A model generated the notes under the pieces. That model was not told the DNA's origin and made no database searches. It was given only the letters and a program-made list of their open reading frames with translations. A stretch of 64,000 nucleotides of DNA, taken from the NCBI RefSeq assembly GCF_014235765.1, contig NZ_JACMYH010000005.1:124001-188000 (forward strand), read 5' to 3'. The translations under genes and the position numbers were made by a program. The stretch is from Pseudomonas baltica. GTDB taxonomy: Bacteria; Pseudomonadota; Gammaproteobacteria; Pseudomonadales; Pseudomonadaceae. Of this stretch, positions 42,072-51,488 are shown one piece after another (the stretch's first letter is position 1; each line of letters starts with the position of its first letter).

Positions 42072-42449
42072 TCAACTGGTACGCCAGGTAATTTCCTCTT
42101 CGCCATCGTCGCTGATACGGATCCAGCGGTCGGCATTCTCTTCGCCTTCTTCTTCCACCCAGCTGCCAGGCGCACAGCGCACCTCTACATTCAGGGCCTT
42201 GAAAGCTGCACGGGCGCAGGCCACGTCGTCGTCCCACGGCGTGGCGTCGCTCTCCAGGTACAGGCTGTTCCACTTGCCGACCGCTTTGGGCAGCCAGGTG
42301 ACCGGCACGTCGCCCGCCTGGCACTTCCAGGTCTGGCCTTTCTGCTGCCAGTCGCTGCAGGGGCCCAGGGCCTGGCCGAGCCATGCGGCGATGGCCTTGT
42401 GATCGACGTCGGCGTCCTTGAGGTAAATCTCGATATCGGGTTGGCGCAT
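42072..42449 (-). CDS. Conserved hypothetical protein
   Basis: A 125-residue soluble acidic protein with several Trp/Cys residues (ALGPCSDWQQKGQTWKCQAGD; WNSLYLESDATPWDDDVACARAAF). The C-terminus is very acidic (VEEEGEENADRW). I do not recognise a characterised family. It begins 13 bases after the rlmA stop and so is probably the third gene of a dapE-rlmA operon. The four cysteines are spread out and do not form an obvious metal motif. Confidence 0.8.
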   Translation of the reverse strand: MRQPDIEIYLKDADVDHKAIAAWLGQALGPCSDWQQKGQTWKCQAGDVPVTWLPKAVGKWNSLYLESDATPWDDDVACARAAFKALNVEVRCAPGSWVEEEGEENADRWIRISDDGEEEITWRTS

Positions 42450-42461
42450 GGGTAGGCTCGC

Positions 42462-43274
42462 TCAGTCTTGACGCACAAAGTAATCGTAGCGCATGGATAC
42501 CGTGACCACGAACGGCCGCGGCTGTTCGATCACCGCGGTCCGTCGCTCGGCGCTGGCGCGCCAGCCATGCGGCGTCATCGCCAGCAGGTTGGCGCGCGAT
42601 TGCGCGTCGATCAGCTTGAGCTTGAAGGTCAGGGTTTCATGGTGGGCATGCTGCATGCCCTCGGGCACCTGCAACAGGTGTTTGTCGTCGACGTAGTCGC
42701 GCACCTCGTCATACAGCTGTTCGCGCAGCTCCATCAGGTGGCCGCTGGTGGGTCCCACACGCATCAGGCCACCCCCCGGCGCCAGCAGGCGCTTGGCTTC
42801 GTCCCAGTCCAGCGGGCTGAAGACGCTGGTCAGGAACTGGCAGCTGGCATCGGCAAGCGGTACACGCGCCATGCTGGCCACCAGCCAATGCACCGACGGC
42901 GCTCGCTTGCAGGCGCGTTTGACCGCCTCGCGGGAGATGTCCAGGGCATACCCGTCGGCGCGCGGCAGCGCCTGGGCGATCTGTTCGGTGTAGTACCCTT
43001 CGCCACAGCCGATGTCCAGCCAGCGCCGAGGCCAGCGCTCGGCTGCAAGCTCGGCCAGGCGCTGGGCCACCGGCGCATAGTGGCCTTCGTTGAGGAAGTC
43101 CCGGCGAGCCTCGACCATGGCCTGGTTGTCGCCGGGGTCGCGGCTGTTCTTGTGCTGCACCGGCAGCAGATTCAGGTAGCCCTGGCGCGCGCGGTCGAAA
43201 CGGTGACCGCTGGGGCAGACCATGCCGTTGTCGGCGTTGGCCAGCATGGCAGTGCAGAGGGGGCAGGTGAGCAT
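42462..43274 (-). CDS. rlmA: 23S rRNA (guanine-N1)-methyltransferase, RlmA-like
   Basis: A 270-residue SAM-dependent methyltransferase that in E. coli methylates G745 of 23S rRNA. The N-terminal zinc finger is visible as C4-x2-C7 ... C20-x3-H24, followed by the RARQGYLNLL motif. The SAM site DIGCGEGYYTEQIA (~88) and SVFSPLD are present. The start ATG overlaps the dapE stop by one base (TGATG), showing translational coupling. Which guanine is modified in this organism (745 or 748 type) cannot be told from sequence; similarity favours the 745 class. Confidence 0.88.
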   Translation of the reverse strand: MLTCPLCTAMLANADNGMVCPSGHRFDRARQGYLNLLPVQHKNSRDPGDNQAMVEARRDFLNEGHYAPVAQRLAELAAERWPRRWLDIGCGEGYYTEQIAQALPRADGYALDISREAVKRACKRAPSVHWLVASMARVPLADASCQFLTSVFSPLDWDEAKRLLAPGGGLMRVGPTSGHLMELREQLYDEVRDYVDDKHLLQVPEGMQHAHHETLTFKLKLIDAQSRANLLAMTPHGWRASAERRTAVIEQPRPFVVTVSMRYDYFVRQD

Positions 43275-44425
43275 CAGGCGAGTAACTCGACGAGGGTCTG
43301 GTAGTAGATTTCGGTCAGCACATCGAGGTCGCTGGCCAGGATTCGTTCGTTGACCTGGTGGATCGTGGCGTTGACCGGGCCCAACTCGACCACCTGGGTG
43401 CCGAGGGTGGCGATGAAGCGCCCGTCGGAGGTGCCGCCGCTGGTGGAGGCCTGGGTGTCGCGCCCAGTGACGTTCTTGATGCTCGCGGCCACCGCGTCCA
43501 GCAGCGCACCGGGCTCGGTCAGGAACGGCAGGCCGGACAGCGCCCAGTCCACGTGCCAGTCCAGGCCATGCTTGTCGAGAATCGCGGCCACGCGCTGCTG
43601 CAGGCCTTCGACCGTGGACTCGGTGGAGAAACGGAAGTTGAACACCGCCGTCAGTTCACCGGGAATGACGTTGGTGGCGCCCGTGCCGCTGTTGAGGTTG
43701 GACACCTGGAAACTGGTTGGCGGGAAGAAGGCGTTGCCGTCGTCCCAGTGCTCGGCGGCGAGCTCGGCCAGGGCTGGGGCGACCAGGTGGATCGGGTTGC
43801 GGGCCAGGTGCGGATACGCCACATGGCCCTGCACGCCGCGCACGGTCAGAGTCGCACCGAGCGAGCCGCGTCGGCCGTTCTTGACTACGTCGCCGACCAG
43901 GGTGGTGCTCGACGGCTCGCCGACGATGCACCAGTCCAGGCGCTCGTTGCGTGCAGCCAGGCGCTCGACCACCGCTTTGGTGCCGTGATGGGCCGGGCCT
44001 TCTTCGTCGCTGGTGATCAGGAAGGCCACCGAGCCCCTGTGGTTGGGATGGTCGCCGACGAAGCGCTCGGCGGCCACCAGCATGGCCGCCAGGCTGCCCT
44101 TCATGTCGGCCGCGCCGCGCCCGTGGAGTATGCCCTGCTCGTCGATCACCGCCTCGAATGGGGCGATCTGCCAGGCCTGGGTGGGGCCGGTGGGCACCAC
44201 GTCGGTATGCCCGGCGAAGCACAGCACCGGACCGTCCTGGGTACCGTGGGTGGCCCAGAAGTTATCCACCTCTTCGATGCGCATCGGCTCCAGCGCGAAG
44301 CCAGCCTGCCCCAGGCGTTGCATCATCAGCTTTTGGCAATCGGCGTCCAGAGGCGTGACCGAAGGGCGGCGGATCAGGTCGCAGGCAAGCTGCAGCGTGG
44401 GCGAAAGGTCGGCGGCGGCCGTCAT
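43274..44425 (-). CDS. dapE: Succinyl-diaminopimelate desuccinylase
   Basis: A zinc-dependent enzyme that removes succinate from N-succinyl-LL-DAP in lysine and peptidoglycan synthesis. The 383-residue M20-family protein has CFAGHTDVVPTG (metal-binding His, Asp), HGRGAADMKGSLAAML, SDEEGPAHHGTKAVV (catalytic Glu), the dimerisation domain, and FNFRFSTE, plus the C-terminal GGTSDGRF and NATIHQVNE. Length is usual. It is first in a dapE-rlmA-hypothetical operon and diverges from the fimbrial subunit gene. Confidence 0.97.
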   Translation of the reverse strand: MTAAADLSPTLQLACDLIRRPSVTPLDADCQKLMMQRLGQAGFALEPMRIEEVDNFWATHGTQDGPVLCFAGHTDVVPTGPTQAWQIAPFEAVIDEQGILHGRGAADMKGSLAAMLVAAERFVGDHPNHRGSVAFLITSDEEGPAHHGTKAVVERLAARNERLDWCIVGEPSSTTLVGDVVKNGRRGSLGATLTVRGVQGHVAYPHLARNPIHLVAPALAELAAEHWDDGNAFFPPTSFQVSNLNSGTGATNVIPGELTAVFNFRFSTESTVEGLQQRVAAILDKHGLDWHVDWALSGLPFLTEPGALLDAVAASIKNVTGRDTQASTSGGTSDGRFIATLGTQVVELGPVNATIHQVNERILASDLDVLTEIYYQTLVELLA

Positions 44426-44630
44426 GAAAACTCCAAAAGCAGGGGCGGCAAAGGGGCGACAGTCTAAAGCAAAAACCGGGGCGCGGCGGCAAGAAGAGCT
44501 CGAAGCGATCCGGGAACGATCGCGCTTTGCTTGGGAAATTTCCTCTGGCGTGGACGACAGCCGGTGGTCTAGGGTTTCAGTGAAGCCGGTCGTTCGCCGG
44601 TTCCTTCACCTGCCAGCGAGGATACGAGTC

Positions 44631-45281
44631 ATGCGCAACTTACGTTCTGCATGGGCCGCCAGCCTGGCGCTTGCCGTTGCCATGCCAGCGTTGTCGGCGT
44701 CGACGGTAGATGTGCAAGTGACCGGTACACTGGTCCCCAGCGCGTGCACGCCAAGCATCAGTACTGGCAGCCTGCATTTCGGCACCCTCAGCACTGCCGA
44801 CCTCGATGATGATCGGCACACACCGCTCCTCGAACATGCACCCACGCTGACAGTGCGCTGTGGTTCACCTTCCCTCTATGCACTGCGCCTGATCGACAAT
44901 CGCGCAGGCTCCGCCTACCCGTCCGGGCTTGCCGGTGGGCTGGGCATGGGCCATACCGCGGCCGGTGAAGCTCTTGGTGCGTATCACCTGGACATCGTGC
45001 CCGCGCGATCCACTATCGACGCTCGTCCTGTGTTTCTCACCCTGGGTGATCACAACGGCAGCCGCTGGAGCACATCCACCGCTCAGCCGCATGCCTTGCC
45101 TGCCCACGGCGCGTTGCTGGGGCTGGTGGATCGGGCAGGCGTCGACACCGGCGCGGTGGCGGTGAAAGTGGCTCAATTGGGACTTCGCGCTCACGGTATG
45201 ATCGCGCCGGCGCGAGGCCTGACATTGGTCGATGCCGTGCCGCTGGACGGCCATGTCACCGTGGAAGTCGTGTACCTCTGA
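44631..45281 (+). CDS. DUF1120 fimbrial subunit (copy 1)
   Basis: A 216-residue secreted protein with a clear signal peptide (cleavage near ALSA-STV). The mature protein is a DUF1120 domain, a family of pilin-like subunits; one cysteine pair (C-TPS at ~39 and VRCGS at ~82) matches the usual pilin disulfide. GHTAAGEALGAYHLDIVPARS is shared with copy 2. It ends in VEVVYL, like a donor/C-terminal beta strand. It faces the chaperone-usher operon and lies 153 bases upstream of copy 2, so both probably serve that operon. Start fixed by GAGGATACGAGTC before the ATG. Confidence 0.85.
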   Translation: MRNLRSAWAASLALAVAMPALSASTVDVQVTGTLVPSACTPSISTGSLHFGTLSTADLDDDRHTPLLEHAPTLTVRCGSPSLYALRLIDNRAGSAYPSGLAGGLGMGHTAAGEALGAYHLDIVPARSTIDARPVFLTLGDHNGSRWSTSTAQPHALPAHGALLGLVDRAGVDTGAVAVKVAQLGLRAHGMIAPARGLTLVDAVPLDGHVTVEVVYL

Positions 45282-45433
45282 CCCCCAAGACGGACTCCTG
45301 GCGTAATCCTACGTCCGAGGTCATTAATCCTCACGGCATGTGCGTAGAACTGCTCATTTGTTGCTTTGGTTGTCTTGGTCAGAATCCTTCGAACCCACCG
45401 GGCGCTCTTGCCCAGTGAAGAAAAGGATTTTGC

Positions 45434-46090
45434 ATGCACTCTTTAAACCGTCTTGCCTTCGGCCTCATCATGATGAGCGTACTCACACCGGTCTTGGCCG
45501 CCTCTTCGGTGGATATCACCGTCAAGGGCTCGATCATTCCGGGCGGCTGTACGCCGACGCTGAGCAGTGCCGAGTTCGATCACGGCAAAATCAGCGCCCG
45601 CGACCTCAACGCGACCACGCCTACGTCCTTCGCCACACGCGCCAAGGACGCTACGCTGACTATCACCTGTGAAGCGGCCATGCTTTACGGCGTTCGATCC
45701 ATTGACAATCGTGCAAGCTCGGCGTTGACGGACACTCATCGTACCTATCACGGTTTGGGCCACACTGCAGCGGGTGAAAAAATCGGTGCGCATCTGTTAC
45801 GCATCGTGCCCGCACGGTCACGAATCGACGAAAAATCCGCTTTTCTGACCGTGGGTACAGGGGACGCGAAGCGCTGGTCGTCGTCTGAAAGCGAGCCGCG
45901 CAGCGTACGCGCCGATGGGTTGCTGGTCGGCTTCACCGACACTCAGGGAAGAACCAGCGGGCCGATCCCCATCAAGAACGCTGTGCTGGGGCTGAGCTCC
46001 TCGATTGTGATCGCGCCGACTCAGGGTCTGACCCTTACCGAGGAGGTCCCGCTGGACGGCGCCGCTACCCTGGAGCTGGTCTACCTTTGA
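45434..46090 (+). CDS. DUF1120 fimbrial subunit (copy 2)
   Basis: A 218-residue paralog of the preceding gene: signal peptide (LTPVLA-ASS), one disulfide pair (GGCTP, ITCEA) and the shared block LGHTAAGEKIGAHLLRIVPARSRID, ending in LELVYL. The two copies are clearly homologous but diverged (roughly half of residues by eye), so this is not a recent duplication. GAAAAGG-type RBS lies before the ATG. An 18-bp direct repeat (CCTTTGAACCCGCC) spans its stop codon. It ends 39 bases from the stop of the convergent tip-like gene. Confidence 0.85.
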   Translation: MHSLNRLAFGLIMMSVLTPVLAASSVDITVKGSIIPGGCTPTLSSAEFDHGKISARDLNATTPTSFATRAKDATLTITCEAAMLYGVRSIDNRASSALTDTHRTYHGLGHTAAGEKIGAHLLRIVPARSRIDEKSAFLTVGTGDAKRWSSSESEPRSVRADGLLVGFTDTQGRTSGPIPIKNAVLGLSSSIVIAPTQGLTLTEEVPLDGAATLELVYL

Positions 46091-46129
46091 ACCCGCCAAA
46101 CCCTTTGAACCCGCCCACCTTCGGCTCGG

Positions 46130-47251
46130 CTAGAGGTAAATGATTTCCAGCGTAGCCGAGCCATCAATGGGGGTTTCCTGACGCAGGTCCAGCAGGCGTG
46201 CAGGCGCCAGATGCAGGTCGATGGTCAGCGGTATCGACAGGCCCTGCCAGGCCCCGGGCAATGAGCCGGGGCTGTGCACCCGTTTGAACGCACTGAGTCG
46301 GCCATCATGCTGCAGCAGCATATCCGGAGCCTGGTGCCATACCTGTGCAGCGCAGTCCCCCGACAGTGCTGAGGACGTTGTACCGTCGCGCCCGGTTCCC
46401 GCGCCCAGGCGCACGGTAAACCCGCCCAGTGGCAAGCCAGTGTGGCCCCGACCGATTCCGAACAGCGCAGGCAACGGCGCAGGCAACCGTGCGGCGACCG
46501 TGCCGGCGCGGTTGTCCACCGCGCGCAGGGCAAAACGAGTCGCCGCATCGCAATCCACCTGCAACGCGGTTTGCCGACTGAACGAGGTAATGGTTTCGCG
46601 ATTCAGTTGTCCCTGGCTGATGCGGCCGAAGTCGACCCGGCCGCCGTCGCTCAGGGCAGGCCTGCAGGCGGCCGGTGCGAATCCGGTTCGCAAGTGCACT
46701 TCGCGGTGCTGCCCGGCGATCTCGAAGGCTCCGTGGGCCTGCCACGTGTGTGCGTCTTTCGAGTCACGTACGGATACGTCGAGCGTGGCGCTGATTTCCA
46801 CCTGTGCCGTGAGCTGCCTGCCGCGTACGACGCTGCCGGCGCGTACCGGCTGCAGGGCTCGATCATCTTTCAATACACCAACCCAAGTGCCGCTGGAAAG
46901 GCTCTGCGCAGTGTTTAGCTGCGCCCACTGCACAGGCTGGCCATCGACCGATGCCTGCAGCACGCTCAGTTGGTAGACGCCCAAGCGACCCAGCATGAAG
47001 CCCTGCGTGGAGGTCTCGGCGGCCCGGTAAACGAGCGTGAGGTTCTGTTCGGCTTCACACACCAGGTTCAGGTTCAGGTGCCTGATCGGCAATGCCAGCC
47101 GACCCGCTGCAGGCTGCAGAGTGGTGCGGTTGTACTGCCCGAAATCGACATCGCCGGGCCCAACTGACAGGTTGCAGCCTTGTGCCCACGTGTAGGTCGG
47201 TACGGTCAGGGTCATCATCAACAGAGCGGCGGACCATCGATAGCTGTTCAT
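46130..47251 (-). CDS. Two-domain DUF1120 fimbrial protein (probable tip adhesin)
   Basis: A 373-residue secreted protein. After a signal peptide (ending TYTWA-QG), residues ~25-195 form an N-terminal pilin/adhesin-like domain with its own cysteine pair, and ~200-373 are a DUF1120 domain with ACRPALSDGG, GIGRGHTGLPLGGF and the same final beta strand (LEIIYL) as the two subunits. Two-domain subunits are normally tip adhesins in chaperone-usher pili; this is inferred. It begins 10 bases after the usher stop, so it is third in the chaperone-usher operon. Confidence 0.82.
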   Translation of the reverse strand: MNSYRWSAALLMMTLTVPTYTWAQGCNLSVGPGDVDFGQYNRTTLQPAAGRLALPIRHLNLNLVCEAEQNLTLVYRAAETSTQGFMLGRLGVYQLSVLQASVDGQPVQWAQLNTAQSLSSGTWVGVLKDDRALQPVRAGSVVRGRQLTAQVEISATLDVSVRDSKDAHTWQAHGAFEIAGQHREVHLRTGFAPAACRPALSDGGRVDFGRISQGQLNRETITSFSRQTALQVDCDAATRFALRAVDNRAGTVAARLPAPLPALFGIGRGHTGLPLGGFTVRLGAGTGRDGTTSSALSGDCAAQVWHQAPDMLLQHDGRLSAFKRVHSPGSLPGAWQGLSIPLTIDLHLAPARLLDLRQETPIDGSATLEIIYL

Positions 47252-47261
47252 ACTGTGGCCT

Positions 47262-49622
47262 TCACTGGGCTGGACACTGTGCCGTCGCCGTTTCGAAATA
47301 CGCCTGGGCATCGGCGCGTGCTGCCAGCTCGAAGTCCAACTCGCATGGTTGATCATCCTCGGTGCGGCTCCATAGCCGGGGGTGGCTGTAGACATTGGGC
47401 ACGAACACCGCGCCATCTTGCTGAACCAGTGTCACCAGTTGACCCTGATCGTCGGTTACCCCGGCGCCGCGTTTCAGCCGTCGACCTGAGGTATCGCGTA
47501 CCTGCAAAAGCACGCGTCGTGTCACCGTCACCGGGAAACTGACCCGCGGGACCGCGCCGCGTGCGGCCTGGATCGTCGCTGCGCCCTGCTGCACGTCGAC
47601 GTTGCGCGGCAGCGATGCCGTGGCCACCTGTACATTGCTGCGACCGAACGGCGCCAATTGCGGCAGGACTGCCTGCCCCTGCCGGTCGGTCCACACCGTG
47701 CCGCCGGGGGTGTCGATCTGCACGCCGGCCACATCGCCGAGCTTCAGCAGGCCGAAGGTGTCTTGCAGCGGGTAGGGCGAAAGGGTGACGCCTTGGTCGT
47801 GCAGCATGACTGCGCCCCGCGCCGCAGCGCTGTAGCCTTGGTTGCCACGGCCATAGCCGGCGTAGCCGAAGTCCAGCTGGGCCGCCCGCGTCAACGGCGA
47901 GACGCCGCCGTTGTAGGTCAGCTCGCCATCGCGACTGGCACGTTCGGCGGCCACCCGGTACTGGACGTGCTCGCTCAGGCGGCCCTGCATGCCGCTGCCC
48001 AGACGCATGCCGCGGCTATCCTGGCGCGCCGTGGACCGCCAGTTCAAGCCATCGCGCAAGGGCAGGCTGGCGCTCAGGTACAGCGCGTTGCCCAGCCCGC
48101 CGCTGTTGGTGATTTGCCATTGCCCGGTGGCGGTGAGCGACACGTGGCCCACCCGCTTGCCCCAGTCAAGCTGCGCCCGTCCGGATTGCCTGCCGTCGAA
48201 AGCGGTGCTGCTGGACCAGGTGCCGCCCAGGTTGCCCAGCCAGGGATGAGTCCATGCCAGGCCCAGGGCATACTGATGGTGTAGCCGGCGGGTCCAGTCG
48301 ACGGGCTGTTTCCAGCTGCTGTCGATCAGCCCGCGGTAGCCGTCACTCTGGCGGCTGGCGCTGAGCATGGCCGACCAGTTCTGGCTGAGCTGCTGATCCA
48401 GGCTCAAGCTACCCAGCCATCCGCTACTGCTCGGCTCACGGGCCCGGGCAAGCTGCACCAGGGCCTGCAGGCGCGAGCCGTCCCAGGGTTGCAGATTCAA
48501 CCCGGCGCCACCGGCGCTGTAGTCCTGGGCAAGCAGGGTGCCGCTGCTGACACTGGTCGAAGGCGCCAGTGGATAGCTGGCGCTGGCGCTCAACACCCAA
48601 GGTTGCTCGACATCGCGGCCACTGTCCCTGAGCTGGCCGATGCCCAGCGCAAACCCACGGGCAGGCAAGTCCAGGCCCAGCGTGGCGGCCAGTACGGTAA
48701 AGGTACGGCGCTCGCCGCCGGCCTCGATCACCGTGACGTCCACGTCCCTGCGTCGATCCAGTTGCGCGATGTGGGTCAGTTCGAAAGGTCCGGCGGGCAC
48801 CACTGTCGAGTAGATCAGCACCCCGCCTTGCCGCACATCGACCCGTGCCTGAGTGGCGGCGATACCCTGAACACGAGCCCCGCCATTGCCTTCGCTCAAG
48901 GCCGGTTCGCTCAGCCACTGGACACCTGTGACCTGCGCGCCGGCCATCACGGCGTTGCTCAGGTTGATCTGGCCCAATTGCAGCATGGCCTGTTGGTCGC
49001 CGAAGGTACGCTGGGCGTAGGCCTCCAGGTGCTGCCAGCTGGCCGCGCCCTGCACCGAGCTGTAGAACTGGCGACTGCGCAGCACCCAGTCGCCCGCATT
49101 GATGCCCGCTTCGGTATTGGCAGACAGAAACCGGCTGCGCTGGCCATCGAATTCGTTATACAGACCTTGCGCATCGTAGTTGAGCAGGCCGGCGATGCCG
49201 CCACGGGTGAACGCCGAGAGGTCTGCCGGCGCGATGCGCAAGGCATGTGCAGGCACCAGCAGTTTCACTTCGCCGGTTTGCGGCAGCGCCTCGATCAGGG
49301 TTTCGGGAAATTGCCGGACGAAGTCGGAACAGCTTTGCGCCGTGCCGAGCAATTCGCCCGCCGCCCGCACGGGTTGGTCGATGCACAGGACGCCGGCGCC
49401 GTCGAATCGGGCGTTGACAATGCCTTTGGATTGACCGTTGACCGACAGGCGAACGGCATGCAGGCCTTCGGTGAAGCGCGCCGTCTGCCCGAGATAGATC
49501 GCCAGGCTGGGATCGATGCCGCGCAGGCGCAGGGTCTCGTCGTCGAACGTGCTCGCCACCGCCCACTCCGTGCACAAGGCCAGGCTCAAGGCCGGCCAGG
49601 CATGGCTGGGCTGCGTTGCCAT
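47262..49622 (-). CDS. Fimbrial outer-membrane usher
   Basis: A 786-residue outer-membrane usher that receives chaperone-subunit complexes and secretes the pilus. It has an N-terminal signal and N-domain, a long beta barrel (central RLHHQYALGLAWTHPWLGNLGG), a middle plug with WLSEPALSEGNGGARVQGIAATQARVDVRQGG and PAGPFELTHI, and C-terminal domains with the conserved GRSNVQVATASLPRNVDV. Two C-terminal cysteines (DDQPCELDF and TAQCPAQ) likely pair. It belongs to the shorter usher type (about 790 rather than 830-870). Its ATG overlaps the chaperone stop by one base. Confidence 0.93.
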   Translation of the reverse strand: MATQPSHAWPALSLALCTEWAVASTFDDETLRLRGIDPSLAIYLGQTARFTEGLHAVRLSVNGQSKGIVNARFDGAGVLCIDQPVRAAGELLGTAQSCSDFVRQFPETLIEALPQTGEVKLLVPAHALRIAPADLSAFTRGGIAGLLNYDAQGLYNEFDGQRSRFLSANTEAGINAGDWVLRSRQFYSSVQGAASWQHLEAYAQRTFGDQQAMLQLGQINLSNAVMAGAQVTGVQWLSEPALSEGNGGARVQGIAATQARVDVRQGGVLIYSTVVPAGPFELTHIAQLDRRRDVDVTVIEAGGERRTFTVLAATLGLDLPARGFALGIGQLRDSGRDVEQPWVLSASASYPLAPSTSVSSGTLLAQDYSAGGAGLNLQPWDGSRLQALVQLARAREPSSSGWLGSLSLDQQLSQNWSAMLSASRQSDGYRGLIDSSWKQPVDWTRRLHHQYALGLAWTHPWLGNLGGTWSSSTAFDGRQSGRAQLDWGKRVGHVSLTATGQWQITNSGGLGNALYLSASLPLRDGLNWRSTARQDSRGMRLGSGMQGRLSEHVQYRVAAERASRDGELTYNGGVSPLTRAAQLDFGYAGYGRGNQGYSAAARGAVMLHDQGVTLSPYPLQDTFGLLKLGDVAGVQIDTPGGTVWTDRQGQAVLPQLAPFGRSNVQVATASLPRNVDVQQGAATIQAARGAVPRVSFPVTVTRRVLLQVRDTSGRRLKRGAGVTDDQGQLVTLVQQDGAVFVPNVYSHPRLWSRTEDDQPCELDFELAARADAQAYFETATAQCPAQ

Positions 49623-50350
49623 CAAGGCAAGGCTCTGTGCAGGGTTGTTCGCTGGGGGGCTACGGCAAACCCGTAGACGGTGGCGGGGCTGAAAACAACC
49701 TCACTGTCTGCGGCCGCCGAGGGATGGCTCGCGAGCACCAGCCGGTCACCGGGCAACAGGTAGCTGCGCGGCAATTGCCAGGGCGTCTGGCTGGGCAGGC
49801 TGTGCAGCTCCTGGGCCATGCGCACGACATAGGGAGAGGGATTGCTGACCACCATGTGCCCATCGTGCAGGGACCAGCGCAGGCCTTTCCAGGGTTCGGC
49901 GTTTCTTGCCAGGCCTTTGGGGTGAAGGATCACCGGCAGGTTCTGCCGTACGTTCACCGACACTCGCGCCTCTCCCGGTTTGCCGGGTTGGCCGGCCTGG
50001 GCCAGGCCTTCGAAGATGACCCTTTTCAGGCGCTGGGTGGTCAGCGGCTCTGGATTCGACAGAATGAAGCGCACCAGCTGTGACTCGCCGGCTTCGACCC
50101 TCGACAGTGGAGGGGTAACGAACAGCAGCGATGCGCTGTCCTCGGGGATGTGTTCGAGCGTGACGTGCAGCAGGGCCGGACTCGGGTCGCTGTTGGTGAC
50201 CTTGATGGCGGCTTCGGCTTGCCCTTCGTAGACGATGACTACCGAAGTTTCCGGGATCATGCCGTCGGCGTGAAGGCCGGGGCTGCAGGTCAGTACGGTG
50301 GTCACGCCCAGATACAGGGACAGGAGCGGGAAGGGGCGGCGGCGGTTCAT
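49622..50350 (-). CDS. Fimbrial periplasmic chaperone
   Basis: A 242-residue periplasmic PapD-like chaperone that caps subunits by donor-strand complementation. A signal peptide (cleavage near LHADG) precedes two Ig-like domains: MIPETSVVIVYEGQAEAAIKVTNSD at the start, ESQLVRFI and the conserved NVRQNLPVILHP in the hinge, then LVLASHP at the end. It is the first gene of the chaperone-usher-tip operon; GGAGAACCC before the ATG at 50350 provides an RBS. The upstream ~370 bases are full of REP elements. Confidence 0.92.
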   Translation of the reverse strand: MNRRRPFPLLSLYLGVTTVLTCSPGLHADGMIPETSVVIVYEGQAEAAIKVTNSDPSPALLHVTLEHIPEDSASLLFVTPPLSRVEAGESQLVRFILSNPEPLTTQRLKRVIFEGLAQAGQPGKPGEARVSVNVRQNLPVILHPKGLARNAEPWKGLRWSLHDGHMVVSNPSPYVVRMAQELHSLPSQTPWQLPRSYLLPGDRLVLASHPSAAADSEVVFSPATVYGFAVAPQRTTLHRALP

Positions 50351-50546
50351 TGGGTTCTCCAGGCAGGATGCGCAATGGGAGCTGCAGCCACGCCTTCCCT
50401 GGCGTTGTGGCACCGGGAAGATGTTGTGGGAATGTCGGGCTGCGACGGGGCAGCGGTATCGTAAAAGCAATTCGTCCCTTCGCAGCTCGGACCCTTCTGC
50501 AAAGGGGAGGTGAAAGGGTTGCAGGCTTCGTAGGACAGATGGGAGT

Positions 50547-50714
50547 GCATCTGGCGGACCGTGCTGCGCCCTTCGCGGCCACGGACCGCTCCTACGGCGG
50601 AGCGAGGGGCGGCGCATGTAATCGTAGGAGCGGTTATCAGCCGCGAAGCAGACGCCGCGGCGCATCTGGCGGACCGCGGTGCGCCCTTCGCGGCCACGGA
50701 CCGCTCCTGCGGCG
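50547..50714. repeat. Three REP elements (family B), two within a direct repeat
   Basis: REPs at 50572-50596 (forward), 50624-50647 (inverted) and 50687-50712 (forward). The two forward copies lie in a direct repeat (GCATCTGGCGGACCG...TTCGCGGCCACGGACCGC) starting at 50547 and 50662, 115 bases apart. The gap 50351-50722 holds no gene that I can support; open frames crossing it are repeat-derived. Confidence 0.85.
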
Positions 50715-50722
50715 CAGTGGGT

Positions 50723-51403
50723 TCAGATTTTCTGGGCGATCCAGATGGTATGGCGGGTGCCCTTGTTACCGTGGGCGAAAACCTGCACTTCTTCGGCCTT
50801 GAAGCCGGCCTTGCGCAGTTTGTCGCTGAACTGGCGGTCGGCGCTTGCCGACCACACGGCGAGAACACCCTTGGACCTCAAGGCTTTCGCGCAGGCCGCC
50901 AGGCCACCGCTCGAATACAGCCAGCTATTGGCCTTCTGGGTCAGGCCTTCGGGGCCATTGTCCACATCCAGCATGATCGCGTCGAAACCGGCCGGCTCGG
51001 CCTGCAGCACCTTGGCCACGTCTTCCAGGCGGATGACGGTGCGCGGATCGGCCAGGGGGTTGCCGGCTTTTTCGCCCAACGGCCCGCGGTTCCATTCGAC
51101 CACGCCCGGGACCAGTTCGGCGACCACCACCTCGGCGGTCTTGCCCAGGTGCTTGAGCGCCGAAGCCAGGGTGAAACCCATGCCCAACCCGCCGATCAGC
51201 ACCCGCGAGTTCGGTCGCCCGGCCACCTTGCGGCAGGGGATCTCGGCCAGGGCGTCTTCGGAACCGTGCATGCGGGTGTTCATCAGTTGCCCGCCGTCAC
51301 CGCCCTGGATCTTGATGACGAAGTCTTCGCCGTACTCGAACAGGCAGAGCGCACCGCCGTTGTCGGGGATCGGTGTGGTGTCGAGCAGTACGAAGCGTTT
51401 CAT
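50723..51403 (-). CDS. Spermidine synthase-like protein
   Basis: A 226-residue protein with the Rossmann core of the spermidine-synthase family: LIGGLGMGFTLASAL (nucleotide-binding loop), VVVAELVPGVVEWN, and FDAIMLDVDNGPE in place of the aminopropyltransferase gatekeeper. The N-terminal beta domain is shortened, as in SpeE-like proteins annotated as spermidine synthase in Pseudomonas. Whether it makes a polyamine or methylates something is unknown. A single gene with a family-B REP just downstream. Confidence 0.82.
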   Translation of the reverse strand: MKRFVLLDTTPIPDNGGALCLFEYGEDFVIKIQGGDGGQLMNTRMHGSEDALAEIPCRKVAGRPNSRVLIGGLGMGFTLASALKHLGKTAEVVVAELVPGVVEWNRGPLGEKAGNPLADPRTVIRLEDVAKVLQAEPAGFDAIMLDVDNGPEGLTQKANSWLYSSGGLAACAKALRSKGVLAVWSASADRQFSDKLRKAGFKAEEVQVFAHGNKGTRHTIWIAQKI

Positions 51404-51488
51404 CGGTCAATCTCGGAAGGAGGACAAGGTAGTGCCATGGTAGTAGCCTGTGTCATCGGAACAGGCAGTCAGGCCTTGGGGGTGTTCA

